Assembly: GCA_030737875.1 (NCBI GenBank)
Contig: CM060911.1
Span: 108,542,625 to 108,606,624 of the forward strand
Source of the DNA: Allium sativum
Taxonomy: Eukaryota; Streptophyta; Magnoliopsida; Asparagales; Amaryllidaceae
Direction of reading: 5' to 3'
Length of the DNA stretch: 64,000 nucleotides
The notes under the pieces: model-generated
Database searches by the model: none
What the model was told of the DNA's origin: nothing
The model's input: only the letters and a program-made list of their open reading frames with translations
Shown: positions 33,487-46,636 of the stretch, piece by piece
How positions within the stretch are numbered: position 1 is the stretch's first letter
How the letters are laid out: each line of letters opens with the position of its first letter
Translations under genes and position numbers: made by a program

Positions 33487-36400
33487 TGTAACGCCCAGTA
33501 TTTTTTTGTAATCAGATATTTAATTTATTATTTTAAATATTAATTTAGAATTATATATAGATTTATAATATAGAATTCGTTTATTAAACAATGTTCGAAT
33601 GTTTAATTTATATTTATTATAAATCGAGCTCGTAACGTCGCGCTAGTTTATAATTTATGATTTAAACTTGAATTGGATATATTGGATCTGATATAAGTCA
33701 GAATTCTGTAAAACAAGAAACGTTTGAATTGATTTGATTATAATTTTCTAACGAAAGAGAAAAATGGAGATTTCAACTTATAGATTGTTAGATATGTCCA
33801 ATTCAAATTTTTGAATAGTCGTTATGGAATGCGTGAATAAACGATAAATGTTTATTAAATAAAATATTAAGGGTTTATATGTATATTTGAATATTGTTTA
33901 ACCCGGGATTTTAAATATTAGGTTTAATATCTATATTGGTTTATTTTGAAGCTATATAAGGTCTCATTTGGAGATATACGATAATAATAATTTATTATTG
34001 TTAAATAAAATTGTTTTGTATTTAATTATATTTTTATCGATATTATATAAGCCTTAGGAATAGCTATTTATCCAATGACCTCCGGTTTTTACTAAACAAA
34101 TTTTATCAGAATACGTATAGCTAATTATTGTTAGATTTCCAATTTGGTGTCAATCAGAGTTATTTTATCAATTCGTGCAATTTATGGGTAAACTGATAAA
34201 TTAAAATAACTCTGTTGTGCAAACGGAGTCGGTTTTCAATGAAACTGATTTCATTGGGACTGGACCGTTAGGATGTAGCGGTTTGTCTATTTTCATTGCG
34301 TTTGGAGTTCAAGCGTGGCGACGAGTTTTTTTCCGGTCAACGGTAAATAGCGGTAACCGTATAAATTATTTAAATATACACACTTCATTTCTAAGCTAAA
34401 TAAATATACCCTAGTTCAAATGTACCCCAAAAAGAAACTCACACAATCCTCACTTCTGAAAACCCTACAGCCTACGCTATTCCTTAATGCAAAAGCAAAC
34501 TAAAATGGATGACTTTCTTCAAACCTAATACCAATGCAGCGCAGCTATTCTAAAACATAACGCAACTACGATTTAAACATTGTGAGCCTACCTTATACTC
34601 TATTGAAACAGACATTGTGTATATCCCATAACCCGTTAGCATATAGGTATGTATATATTTGATAGGCACTCGTATGCTTTCATTTCTTTTTCATGTGCTA
34701 TCTACAACTAATATATATTCATCTGGATACCTATTCACATGCTACCATTGTACCAAACTAATACTATCCTACTCCTAGATATATGCAACTATCCTACGTT
34801 GTACCATTCGAAAGACGACGTGGTTCCTATCCTAATGTTTCCCACTTGTATAAATATGTGTCCATTGTCTCACTATTTTCTTTCCTCTCCAGTATAAACT
34901 CCTACAGATTAAAATAAAAACTAAAAGCCCTTATTATATATATATAATAGGGGTGGGGATGTTGAACGGGGAAGATGCATATAGCAGGTGGAAGATTGGT
35001 GTAAACTGTGAAGTGGGGGAACATCACCGTTTAAAGGTCTCGGGTGCATAGGTTCAGGAAGTGGCGTAGGGTAGTTTAAACGTGAATGAGTAGCAAAGAG
35101 GGAGAGGACGAGTTCAACGGGTACGAATGACGTCGGAGCTGGGTTTTAGGGGAGATGGCGCGGAAGTCAAGGTAGTGGCGGTGATGCTGGATGGAGTCGA
35201 TGAAATTGGTGACAGGCGTGAGCTTCTGAGTTGCGGGAACCGACAGGTTTCGAACTGGAAGAAAACATATGTGTTGATGCATGGAGGGGGGAGCGTGCTT
35301 TAAGTGGGAAGGTGGCAGGTAGTGAGGAAATATATGGTGTGGGAAAGATAAAGTTGGAGAAGAGCAGGGGTGTAAACGGGTCGGACCGGACCGGACGGAG
35401 GTGTGTCCAAGCTCTGTCCTATAACAATTCGGGTGGACACGGACCGGATATCATATAGCCTCGGACCGAGCCAGACAACGAACTGTCATGTCCGATATAG
35501 CCATGGATAATAGAAAAACATCGAACATTTTAGATCGGATCGAACACTAGTGTGTCCAAGCTCTGTCCTATAAGAAAATCGGACAGACACGGATTGGACA
35601 CCTTATAACTTCGCACCGAGCCGGACAACGGACTGTCATGTCCGATATACAACCCTAGAGAAGAGAATGACGTCGGAAAGGAGATTTTAAGGGAGAGTGG
35701 GCCGATTATTTCAGTGGGCTTGCGGGTCATTGTTTTACGTAAAAAAAATTGAATGCAGTGTGATTGGATGATTACTGAATATATATTTATAGGTGTTTGC
35801 TTAATTAATTAAATTAAACGTTCATTTAATTTAATTTAAACCAATCGTTATTTTAAAGATTATTTCCAAATGAGTTAACTTACCTCGTTGGTTTCGTTTA
35901 TAATAACGTAAACGTATTAAATTGACATATGTACGTTTGGATTGCTGTTATTGTTTGATAGTTGAATATTGTATCTGTTTATTTAAATAGATGATATTTA
36001 CTGAGATAAATTATTTGAATGTAGGAAAAAATTAACAAATTAAATATATCCAACTGGATTCCTCAAATTTTTTATTTATTTTCATATTACAATTATATGA
36101 ACTATTTAACCAATATGATTGAATGATTGATTTGTTTATTAATTGTTGAATCATGATTCAACGTTGTTTTAATTTTACCAATGGGCAATATTGGTTGAGT
36201 AATTGGCAGCAGTTGACCCAAAAATATATTGTTTTACAAATATTGATTTACCGTCTCGTGAATCAACAAAAATGAAGTTGTAAAATTATTTTATAACTAA
36301 AGATAAATTTTGAAGTCTATTATTTTGAATAAAAGTTTAATAAAGGAAACTAATATTTATTATCTATTATATAAGTTTATAAGTATTGAATGATTTTATA

Positions 36401-39101
36401 AATCAAATTCTAACGTTAATAAGATTTATAAGCAGACAAGAAGAAATTACGAAATGGTTAAGAACTGGATAAATTGTTTTTAAGAGATAATTAAATGGAA
36501 TTATTTTAATTTATTGTAGGGCTAATTGGAGTTGATTAACGATATAATCATGGTTTAAGTTGACGAAGCCAACTAATTTAATTGGAATTGGTCATTGGAT
36601 TGATTTGTTTTGAATTAATATAATGAAATGGATTAATGATATTTTCTAATTTAGTAAGATTTTAAAAAGAGATAAAAAAGAACTTAACTATTTCTTCAGT
36701 CATTAACGAGGAAGTAAATTATTATTTTAATTAATAATCATTTAAGAGGTTAATGTTTAAATGGAATTCATTTAATTAAGTAATCAAAGTTGGTATTGAA
36801 ACCCGATTGAATTGAGAAAGGAGTGTATGAACGGAATTTGTTATAAAACCAAGTTTTATGAACTATGTTAATAAAAGGGATTTTAAGTGAATACGATAGC
36901 TTAAAAAAATGTTTACGTAATATTTGAATTAGGTAAAGGAAAGCGAGATAAAAAGGGGTTCTATATAAAACCGGAGTTTGTATAAATGATGTTTATAAAA
37001 AGGGATGTAAGGCTAGAACGTTAAATTTAAATTGGAAACAAGGTTTTCAAAAGTGGAAAATGGTTGAATTTGATTCAAAGTGGAATATAATGGGTTGATG
37101 ACGAGTTAAGATAATAATTGGAACCTAAATGGAGATTGGTTAAGTTGAGTGATTTTTAGGGTATTAATCTGATGTTGATTTTGGTCTTTGGGGTTGATAC
37201 ATGGGAAGTTATTCGCTTACCAATTTATAATATGGGACTGATGATTGTTGGAGTATAGATATGCATGAATAATGTTGTAACTAATGTTTTGAAACAATAG
37301 TAAAAAAATTGGATATAGTTATAAGATGTTTTTCCTAAATATTGAAATGAAAGGGTTTTGAGAATACTGCTATATTAAAATAAGAAGTGAATACTGTGTT
37401 TTAAAATATTAAAGAAGTTTTTGATTAACCCTTCGTTAATTATAATAAAAAGGGCTAAGTGATGCTGAGTACCAAACCAGCAAATTCATTTTATTTTCAG
37501 GATTGAATGATTGTTTGTTTGATAGTTAAATAACCGACTATCAAATTTTGCTAATTGTCGATTGTTGGTATGTAAAGACCAGGATCGAATTTATATTCGG
37601 AAACCATTTCGACTAGTAAATACGTAAACATTGAAGATGTCTGATGCTGATCAAGATGGAGAAATTGAAGACCATGGATCTTCATAAAATGGTAGAATTA
37701 CTTATAATCTCTGGTTAGCTTCTGGAGATAAACTGTGATTCCATCGTGGTTGAAGTCTATGGATTGCAAGGACTACTCGCTACTGATCTGTAGGGTGATA
37801 CCTAGGATGTGGTAGGAGGGTACCTTCGGTTCATCCTGTTCTTGGATAACTAGTATGGACGAATGTCTGACATAGTATTTCTTAAAAACCACGTACATTG
37901 ATTTTTACAAGTGTATTTCTGTTAGTGGCGGAGAATGGCCATTCTCATAGCTTAACAGCCAAAGTACTTTTATAGACGTCAATTAGTGTTTTGGCGGATC
38001 GGACAATGTGGAATTCAAAGTGATTGGTGGACACATGTTCAAAGAGATGATTATAACCTCAAGCCTCATCAACAAGGAAATGACAAAAATCGGGCAGGTA
38101 GCAAGGCTAAGTGGGTCGCTCCTAAGTAGGGTGTATAATCACCTATCTAGAGAAATTTCATTTCCTTCTTATTCTATTTGATGCTGTCCCTTTTCGGGAA
38201 ACGGTTGTTGATCCCAACCTTTGGTGATATACATTCGATACACTCAAGCAAAATGAGTAGTTGGTCATGTGTGGCCAGGTTGCAAGATGTTCTTGTTGAA
38301 CACAGTGTATTCCCCTCTAGAGATACACTATCGGCGGGTGGTTCCATGTCATAATGGAATCCAATCTCCAAATAAGTGCCCGCGGTTTTGATTGTATACT
38401 ATGTTTGTGGAGCGTGAGATGCAAGCATTCCGCTAGATTGATATTTATTTGTATTTAGACACTATTATAATATCAGAAGATATATTTATGATCTCAAAAT
38501 GTTTTGGGTTATCATAAGGTAAAAACCGTCTATGTTTTTGTGTGGATTGGTCTTACGGTTATCCTTTTCTTTCAAAAAAGATTTGTTTATCTTTAAAATC
38601 AAGTTGGATCTTGCTTATAAACTTAGTGGGTTTCTCACTCTGGTTCACTGGACTAATCCAGCGTTTGGAATGCTCGGGTTAGACTGGGATTTTTAGGTTT
38701 AGGTTATTGGATAGTACGAAGTTCTGAAGACATGCTGGAGGAGTTCAGACGTATTAGTATTTATTCCGCGATGTTGTATATGAGGACATACAGTTATAAC
38801 TGTTCAGATATATTGATGTACTCTGATGATTGTAAGAATGTATTTCAAGCTCTAAATAAAGATTTATTCCTACATTATATCCTGTTCCGCTGCGATGTGA
38901 GACTCTGATTCTGTTGCGTTTTCTTCTTCTTATTTCTTCTATTCTAAAATTTCTTCTATTCTAATACTTCTTTCTTTCTTATCTCAACCTCTAAATTCTT
39001 TCTAATAACTATCTGGTGTTTTAGATACTTGGGTTTTGGCAAGTAATACGAGTTTACGTGTTATGTCCAAATTCAGGAGTCAAATCCGTTGGGCCGTTAC
39101 A
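33487..39101 (+). mobile_element. Solo LTR (5615 bp), 5-bp duplication CCTTG
   Basis: TGTAACGCCCA at the left and TGGGCCGTTACA at the right form a near-perfect inverted terminus. CCTTG flanks both sides (33482-33486 and 39102-39106). There is no internal region, primer site or coding sequence, so it is the expected product of LTR-LTR recombination. It lies inside the opposite-orientation LTR of the same family. It contains the MITE at 35365-35657. Only spurious short frames are seen. Confidence 0.9.
35365..35657. mobile_element. hAT-like MITE (293 bp), 8-bp duplication GAGAAGAG
   Basis: Termini CAGGGGTGTA...TACAACCCTA form an imperfect inverted repeat. The 8-bp GAGAAGAG is repeated at 35357-35364 and 35658-35665, the duplication length of hAT transposons. 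Inside, two direct copies of GTGTCCAAGCTCTGTCCTAT (about 35402 and 35552) and GGACCGGACCGG-type strings are seen. It is non-coding. Confidence 0.82.
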
Positions 39102-40578
39102 CCTTGATCAACAATATTCTTATCTTAAGATAAATAAAAGCTTATAACTTAAAAGCAGACGTTAAATCACCGTAAAAATCTTGTTAACCTTTTTATGTCA
39201 AATATGGTCTTATAAATCATTTCTTACCTTTGAAATCACCTTTCAATTATAACCTCTTCACTTACTTTGCTTATAAGTAAATATTCAACAAAACATGTCT
39301 TTAAGCTTTAAGTCTTTTCAACATAATTTCATTTATAACTTTGGATTTTTATTTATAAAAATCCTTTAGCAAATTGCTTCAATTCATTTAAGTATTCTTA
39401 TCATAAATATTAACTTGGATTTGTTTACCAAGTTCTTTATATTAAACATTCTTCTGCAATTTAACTTATCAAATAACCTACATAAAATTTTGAAATATCC
39501 TTTCCTTCGCATCTTGAAATTCTTATCCCAATCAGTAACTTTCACTTAATTAAATTCTTAAGTGAATGTTGTATCTAAAATCACCATCTTAGGATAAAAC
39601 CCCATACAAACTTTGTTTATTTCCAAATACCTTTATGCTAATTTATTTTAGCATTACATAACTCAACTTGGATTTTAAATATTAATCCGTTTACCATAAT
39701 CTAATTGTTTACTAATTCATTACTTGAAGTCATATTTCAATAAAATTTATTTTAATTAATTAAGTAAATTCTTATCTTAAAACATTGCCTCATCAGATTT
39801 GGATTTATTGTCCAATATTTATACAAAACCCTTTTCCTAAGTTCAACTAAGATCTTATCACAACTCGATCATAAATATATTTATAATTTTTTTTATTTTA
39901 AATAACTTATGTAAAATAAACTTGAAAACTCGATTCAGTTATAAAAATAAATTTTACATATTAAACACCGTCAATTCGCCTAATGGCAAAACGACGTCTA
40001 AAAACAATGGATTTTAGGTCATTCACTGCCAATTACTTAACCAATATCGTCTATTGATTAAAACACAACAATCATTGAATTCACTTTCAACAATTACCAT
40101 GCAATCAATCACCAACATCCAATCAGGGTATAATATCATTTGGGTAAACAATTCATATATAAGTAGTACGATAAACAAATAACAGACAATTATTTATGGA
40201 ATCCAGTTGGATCTCTCCAACATGTTCTTTCCTACATCACAGATCATAATATTATTTAATAATAACATATGAAATGATTTTCATCAATCTATTGCACTTA
40301 AATAACGAAATATAAATAACGTCAACCAATCAAACAATAAACAACCAATAGTCATCCATAACATCCAATCAACCAATTTTATATTATTAATGATAAATTT
40401 TAATTATATGAATTTAACACATCATAACATTCCAGAAAGTGTGAGAGTTAACTCACCATTTGTTTCGATCAACGGTTCTGCTCGATTTATATAATTTCAA
40501 ACAAGCGTTTGAAATTATATAAAAATCCTACTGCATCTGAATCATTATATTCCAGCTCAGCAGCAAAGTACTCATCGC

Positions 40579-41281
40579 TAGGGCTGCACAAAATATGGAT
40601 TGGACCAAATACTACATCCGACCCGTATAGGTATGGGTTTAAGGTAGTTCAACCCGTATCCGACCCTATATGAGGTTGGATATGGGTTGGGTTGAAGTAT
40701 GAGTTGAGTTGGGTTTAGTAGGGTTGGGTTGTTTTATTATAATAAAAAATAAGAACATGAAAGAATTTTTGTAAAAATAATATTAAAATATTCAGCATAA
40801 TATATCATATTTTTGCTAGCACGATTCATTTAAGATAACTTATTCATTATAAGACACATATTATTAAAATATTATTGTAAAACACATCGTATGAAATTAA
40901 TTTACTACATAGTAGAACAAGGTGTTTAATTTTAAGATACATTAAAATGCTCTTTAAAATATATTTACCAAATTCTATCTAGTTTGGATTGACATTATAT
41001 ATGTTTTTTGTATATTTACTATAGAATAGATAAACATTATTCTAGGATTATATTATTCTAATTTTAAGTGGATTGGTATTAAATTAGTTTTTTAATATAG
41101 GGTTGGGTTGGGTTAAAATAAGGTTGGGTTGAACAAAATATCAAACCCGATCCGTATATAGTATGGGTTACAAATTGTAACCCATATCTGATCCGAAATA
41201 GGATGAGTTGGGTTGGGTTTATGTGGGTTGAGTCAAGTTGGTGGGTTGGGTCAGGTTGGATATGGGTTGTGTGCGGCCCTA
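40579..41281. mobile_element. hAT-like non-autonomous element (703 bp), 8-bp duplication CTCATCGC
   Basis: Terminal inverted repeats TAGGGCTGCAC / GTGCGGCCCTA match at 10 of 11 bases. CTCATCGC occurs immediately outside both ends (40571-40578 and 41282-41289). The ends are rich in GGGTTGGGTT and ATGGGTT strings around an AT-rich centre. No transposase is encoded, so it would depend on a hAT transposase supplied elsewhere. Confidence 0.88.
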
Positions 41282-41621
41282 CTCATCGCCATGATCCTGA
41301 TTTATGAATTATGACGATGGATCCTGTTTTACGCAATTCTATCAATGTGAGTTATGACGACTATAAGATCGAACGTATTTCTAATATAAACTAAACAAAA
41401 TTAATTAATTATTAATACCTTACTCATTCCCTAATCATGGCATTAAGTCGTTAATTTACTTCTTTAAGCCGAGATTAGGACCATCTCCTTTTTCCACGTT
41501 ATACAAAACAACTTGCTTCAGCAATCCATCAACATCTCCGAACCACCCCTCCATTCACTACGCCACCTTTCCCTGTTATTTTCATATACCCACGTCCTTG
41601 GTTCTTTTTTTACTCCCTTAT

Positions 41622-41651
41622 ACATACATACATACGTACGTACGTACGTAC

Positions 41652-41734
<83 letters not shown>
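41622..41734. repeat. (ACAT)n(ACGT)n(AT)n microsatellite
   Basis: ACAT units grade into ACGT units and then a TA run of about 80 bases. Two copies of a short AAAGGCATATGTTTGTAATT unit follow (about 41735-41780). The run creates artificial Tyr-Ile repeat frames on both strands. Confidence 0.95.
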
Positions 41735-41737
<3 letters not shown>

Positions 41738-43154
41738 GCATATGTTTGTAATTTGTATATAAAGGCATATGTTTGTAATTTGTATATACCCACGTCCTTG
41801 GTTCTTTTTCCGACACGAAATTCCGTTGAGCCATCGCATGTCAGCAGCGTCATCCTCCCCTCCGGTAACCACCATCTCGCTCTAAAACTCCACGTTCAAC
41901 CAACTTCCTGCAACTGAAAACAACAGCCGCCTTTCTCCTTGGACCGCCGAGTTTGCCACGCCTCACCTGCTACTCCGCCTTCAGGCAACCGAAAGGATTT
42001 CCGCCATTATTCTTCAAAGCAAACCCTTCACTTTGCTGAAACACGAGAACCCATATGTCCTGTTCATCTTGCCATCCCCAAGCGATGCCAGTATCGTCGT
42101 CACCCACGCTGTACTAAAACTGATGCGATGAAAAATGTGGACGAACCCATCTTCCACCACAACAACAAGAAGCTCCAACATAAACGAGCTCAAAGGACTC
42201 AGAAGCACTGGATTTCATAGAGTGTCGGATTTTTATTTTACTTTGAAGTAACTAAAAGTGATATGTATATATTTCCTGTTTTCGAATGGAGTAGAAAGAG
42301 AAAGTTTAGCTTTCGAATGGAAGAACGAAGGTGTTGAGTGTTATTTTTGAGCTTCAGGAAATGAAGTAGCTTTGTCTTGTTTGCTGAATAAATTTGAGAT
42401 GAAAAAGAAAGTGGTTAGCCAGCGTATAAATATAGAGGAATTGCATGTTTGTCAAGGATCAGTGTCAGAGATATTTCTTTGTTGCAGACAAGGGCACATG
42501 GCTGCTGAATTTTTACCAGAGATTTTTCTTTTCTCTAGCCAGAGGTCGAATCGAAAGTAATAGGCTTTGACCCGCTCTTTAATTGATTTTGATTTGATGA
42601 AGTGATTAGAGATTTTTCTAAAACACCCGCATATCTTATTAGGTTTGAGTCGAAAGTTTGGCCAGCCAATCTTATATGATATATATAGTAGAGATTATAA
42701 AAGATTTGGGTAAGGTTTGCATTATAAATTTAACAGTACATAATCGATATATATATATTATTTCTTCTTTAGTCAACACAACCGAAACATTTTGAATACA
42801 CTGAGATCTCCAGTGTACTGTATACATTAGATTTGCGCAGATTATATTAAATATGATTGAAAATTCCTTTTCCAGAGTCGCACATGGTTGAGATATTAGA
42901 TAAGATGATTATTATATTTTGTTTACTGAGATTTTGGTTAAGATTTGACATAGAAGCCTTATAAAGAAATGGAAAGATTGCTTACAGATTTCAAGTATTT
43001 GGTGAACGATTTACGAACGTTCACAAAAAATCCTTATAATATTATTATATTAATAAAATATTCAAAACTATTAAATTCGTGTTATTAAATTTCAAGACAA
43101 CATTTAAAACTAATTTCAAATGTTAAATTAAACGATAAAATCTGGGCCATTACA

Positions 43155-43524
43155 TTCCTTCCCCATTAAAAGAATTTCGTCCCCGAAATCACTAAGATAA
43201 GAAGAATGCTACAAACACATTATCTTCACAAAAATCATTTAGTTAAAACTTCAGATTTATTTCTAAAACTAATCCAATTTGTTTCAAAAATCCAAATTCA
43301 TTTCTGTTAACAGAATTTTCCAAAACTCTTCAAATAAAAAAAATTAACACCCTAAATTTTGGAAATTTTTTAGCAGAGTCTTCCTATATGGAGGGAGATC
43401 TGCAATATCGCAGGTTCAACAAAAATATAACATCGACCCATTCGTCGAGAAAAAAATCTAAAACCCAAATATTGTTATTTTCGAGTAAGCGTACCTTTTT
43501 GCAAGCGTTATTAAGCATACTTCT
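43155..43524 (-). other. 3' internal scrap of the element owning LTR 31707-43154
   Basis: Begins with a polypurine-like minus-strand tract and GAATTTCGTCCCCGAAATC, matching the post-LTR segment of LARD1 and of element A (TTTTCGTCCCCGAAAAGG). A block CACCCTAAATTTTGGAAA also matches LARD1 at about 53592. There is no gene. It is truncated by the next LTR. Confidence 0.55.
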
Positions 43525-45345
43525 TGTAACACCTCGTAATTTTAATGGATACTATCATGATAAACTAAAGAATACTTAATTAAATAGTGGGAACTAAGTA
43601 AAACGGACAGCACCATTGCATTTGTCTCGGAATCTGCTTAAGATAGATTCCAATTTTGCGTAAAACGGACATCATATGAGGAAGATATGAAGGTTAGAAG
43701 TTTGTATACATATAAGAGTCTTATGTATAAATAAATTCAAACCAGAAATTCAAAACAATTTAAACTCACGAAGCGGGAAAACCAGGGGGAAAGTGACCCG
43801 TTGGGCCTGACCCACACTTGGGATGGGTCCACCTATTGGTCGACCCAAGGCCACGTGGGTCGACCTATTGGTCGACCCAGGTGAGGGTGGGTCAACCCAA
43901 CCTGGATCTGGCTGAATTCTTTCTGCTATTTATGGACGTGATTTTGACTGGGTTTGTTGGCAGTATAGGCTATATATATACAACATTTATATTGTTTTCT
44001 ACACCTAAAAACAATGGAGACAATAAGATGCTACCTCTGCTTGGATTGAATCAGCCTATCTTCTTCTACATCAACCTAATTACATAAGAATCTTCTGCAA
44101 ATTATTCTCCGTTCTTTCGATCTCTCTGTGAGTTCATGTTACTTTCAGATATAAAAATTTAATAGTGACCCTGACATGTTTATAAATCTGGATCTAAATC
44201 TATACCTGCTAAGAATCTAATTCACCCCTAAACAATTCTGCTATTACATGTATTCTTTTGTACACCTGATCTGATATTAAGTTCTTATATGCCTATTTCT
44301 GATATGCCTATGTCTGCTATCATATGACCATCTCAGTTATTATATGTTGATTTTGTTTTTATATGCTTATTTTGTTCTTCTTTTTCTCTCTCTCCTTCCC
44401 TTTTTATTTTTATAGCCTAGGCTACCTTCATGCCTAGTCCAATATCACTGAAATATGCGTACGAACGTAACTGGGATAAATTGGGGGAATGAATGGGAAT
44501 GATAACTTAGGGGCATAACCTGTACTATGATATATGACTAAAACTTTGGGGGCATATGTTATACTGTGAATTATGACTGGAATTTGGGCATATGAATATA
44601 TATGCTTAATTTAAGATTAAGCGAAACATGTTAATGAGATTGTAAAGAACCTGCGAGAACTATTTAAATCTGTTAGGGTTATATATAAACATGTTAATCT
44701 ATTAGGGTTACGTAAGCCTGTTCAATTTGTTGGGGTTAAGTAAATCTATTGGGGTTATGTAAAAATATTCAATATGTTGGGGTTAAATAAACCTGTTAAC
44801 CTATGAGCTTAACCTGTTAATCTGTGGGGGTTAGGCGAACCTGTTAACCTGTAGGCTTAACCCATTAAAAATCCTAGTTGATTAGGGGATACAAGTTTAG
44901 GGGTTGACCTGTGTCATCTGCTGTATGGGACCCATATCAGTTAGTAACCCATTTCGGCATTAAACGGGGACCCCGCACAAGGTAGGGATTAGGGCACACA
45001 CACTAAAATGATTATAAGAGGTTCATCTTAAAGGGGGTGTGTACTGGCGTGTTCCAATGGAGTCATGTGCATGCATGGGTCCGGCTTGCCTGGGAAAATA
45101 AGCCGCTGTAGCACTAGTAAATAGGTCTATGTCCTTCTGTAGGTTGCCACTTTAGGAAGTAATACACCCTACTGTGGGGCCGACACAGAGTATTTATGAG
45201 TTAGGGAGATGGTCGATTGGGGGTAGTAATTAGGGTATATATGGTCCAATCTGTTTCTGTGGGGTACCTGTATTTCTGTTTGGGGTAACACCCATTATTT
45301 CTGTTTAGGTATCAGTTATTTCTGTTGACCCCATTAAAATGCAGG
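43525..45345 (+). repeat. Plus-strand LTR fragment
   Basis: Starts TGTAACACCTCG, a standard gypsy LTR start. It contains a TATA box (43970-43981) and a leader-like region. Its right end is not identified; the approximate boundary is where the Tat-like LTR begins. About 44640-44880 is a degenerate repeat of CCTGTTAA / TTGGGGTTA strings spaced about 30 bp apart. An 89-residue frame at 43818-44087 spans U3/R and is not a supported gene. Confidence 0.5.
43970..43981 (+). promoter_or_regulatory. Candidate LTR TATA box
   Basis: CTATATATATAC about 450 bp into the plus-strand LTR fragment, followed by a CT-rich leader. It is plausible as a retrotransposon promoter by position only. Confidence 0.4.
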
Positions 45346-45392
45346 TCAGAAAATAATGCCTCGAGACCGTCTAAGCCATTAACACGACATGC

Positions 45393-46636
45393 TGTTATGA
45401 TGTTCTCATGGCATGAAACTAAGTCGTTCATAACGACATGGTTCAAATCGCTCAGCTATACGCCAAGCCATGAATATACGGAAACAATCATGTCGTTAAC
45501 GACATACATCCAAACCATCCCACATCATGCGATCAAGCCAAGTCGTATCCGAGACCTAAAATCATGCATTTTGGATTGTTCCTTATAATCAGGTCGTCAA
45601 CTCTTTCATGCCGTCGAAATGATCGATGTCGTTCAATATATGCGTACCGTGCCCATTCGAATCATAGGGACTGTTTAAACCATGTCATATGACTTATGCC
45701 ACTAAGACCATCTCATGAGAAGATTACAAAACAATGTTACTTAATGTTAGCAAAAATGACAAGTCACGTGTCAATGCAAAAGTGAGGCATGGGATATTTG
45801 AATCATGTTGTGGCCAGGCTCTCAACAATATGGATAAACAGTCACTTGCATGATAAAACAGTTGGCAACTCAAGGCGCACAGAAGCATATCAAAAGTTAG
45901 TCGCAAGTGGCTCCTAAAAGCATAATATATTCAAGCATATTGTACGCTGCAAGGGCATTCTCATTCATACCGCAAATCGTGTGTGTGAGATCAAGTCGTT
46001 CAATACACACATGTGAAACCAGCTCGAAAGTGTCAGTACGTTTATCATGTTAAATGCTTGGATTCATTAGCAAGGGTGAATTCACATAAGCCATATAAAC
46101 CAATGTGGAAAGCACCAAGCTACATGCTTAATTCTGGAACAATGCATTCAAGCATGCCGTATGCCACTAAGCTCGGTCAGATAACATAGGGTCATGACAT
46201 GCATGTTCACGTGATGAACATCATGAATAATGCGTATCCAACTAGCAGCGAGCTGGTTAAGCATCACGACATGGTTTACTCTAGAAGCTAAGACATGCGG
46301 AAAGGTAACGAAAGAAATGATGAATTAAAGCCAATCAGAAGTCATAATGCATTGGGAGTAGGTGTGGCCAAAGCATGAAGTACATCCCATATATTGAATC
46401 AGCACCTTCATAATTAATATATATAGCGTTGGTTAATACAAATGGGATTATAACAGCGTGGACAACTGTATCGTATGGAAATATGGCACACTAAAATGAG
46501 AACGTATTACTGGAACATGGTATTAGGAAAAGCCAGTTGTACAAGGGCCAAGTCAAATGGAGATTAAGCCACTTCTATCTAAAAGCAAATCAGGTCTCGC
46601 GTGGGAACAAGAGGCATGCCGTACAACAGCTGTACA
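45393..46636 (+). repeat. Tat-like 5' LTR, left part
   Basis: Non-coding. It is rich in GTCGTT / AACGACAT motifs near its start, including a perfect 16-bp palindrome at 45490-45505. It ends with GTACA, the target site duplicated by LARD1. The left boundary is uncertain by some tens of bases or more. Confidence 0.55.

Larger units (their letters stand above)
31707..43154 (-). repeat. Minus-strand giant LTR, interrupted by a solo LTR and a MITE
   Basis: Starts TGTAATGATCTGG and ends CTGGGCCATTACA, an imperfect inverted terminus. It is followed by a purine-rich tract on the minus strand (about 43155-43180) that marks it as the 3' LTR of a minus-strand element. Removing the solo LTR with its duplication and the MITE with its duplication leaves about 5.1 kb. 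Its U5 side (31707-33480) is homologous in inverted orientation to the U5 side of the solo LTR (about 37450-39101), so both belong to one family. A stretch at about 41510-42220 is GC-richer and gives accidental open frames. Confidence 0.72.

Noticed and set aside
40579..41281. Interstitial telomere repeat
   Set aside because: Strings are GGGTTGGGTT/ATGGGTT, not TTTAGGG arrays, and the segment has hAT-type termini and an 8-bp duplication.
41513..41917. Open frames with Tyr-Ile repeats on both strands
   Set aside because: Produced by the TA/ACGT microsatellite, which is open in every frame.
41939..42220. 93-residue frame in the GC-richer part of the minus-strand LTR
   Set aside because: No recognisable domain; position corresponds to GC-rich leader-type stretches in the other LTRs here.
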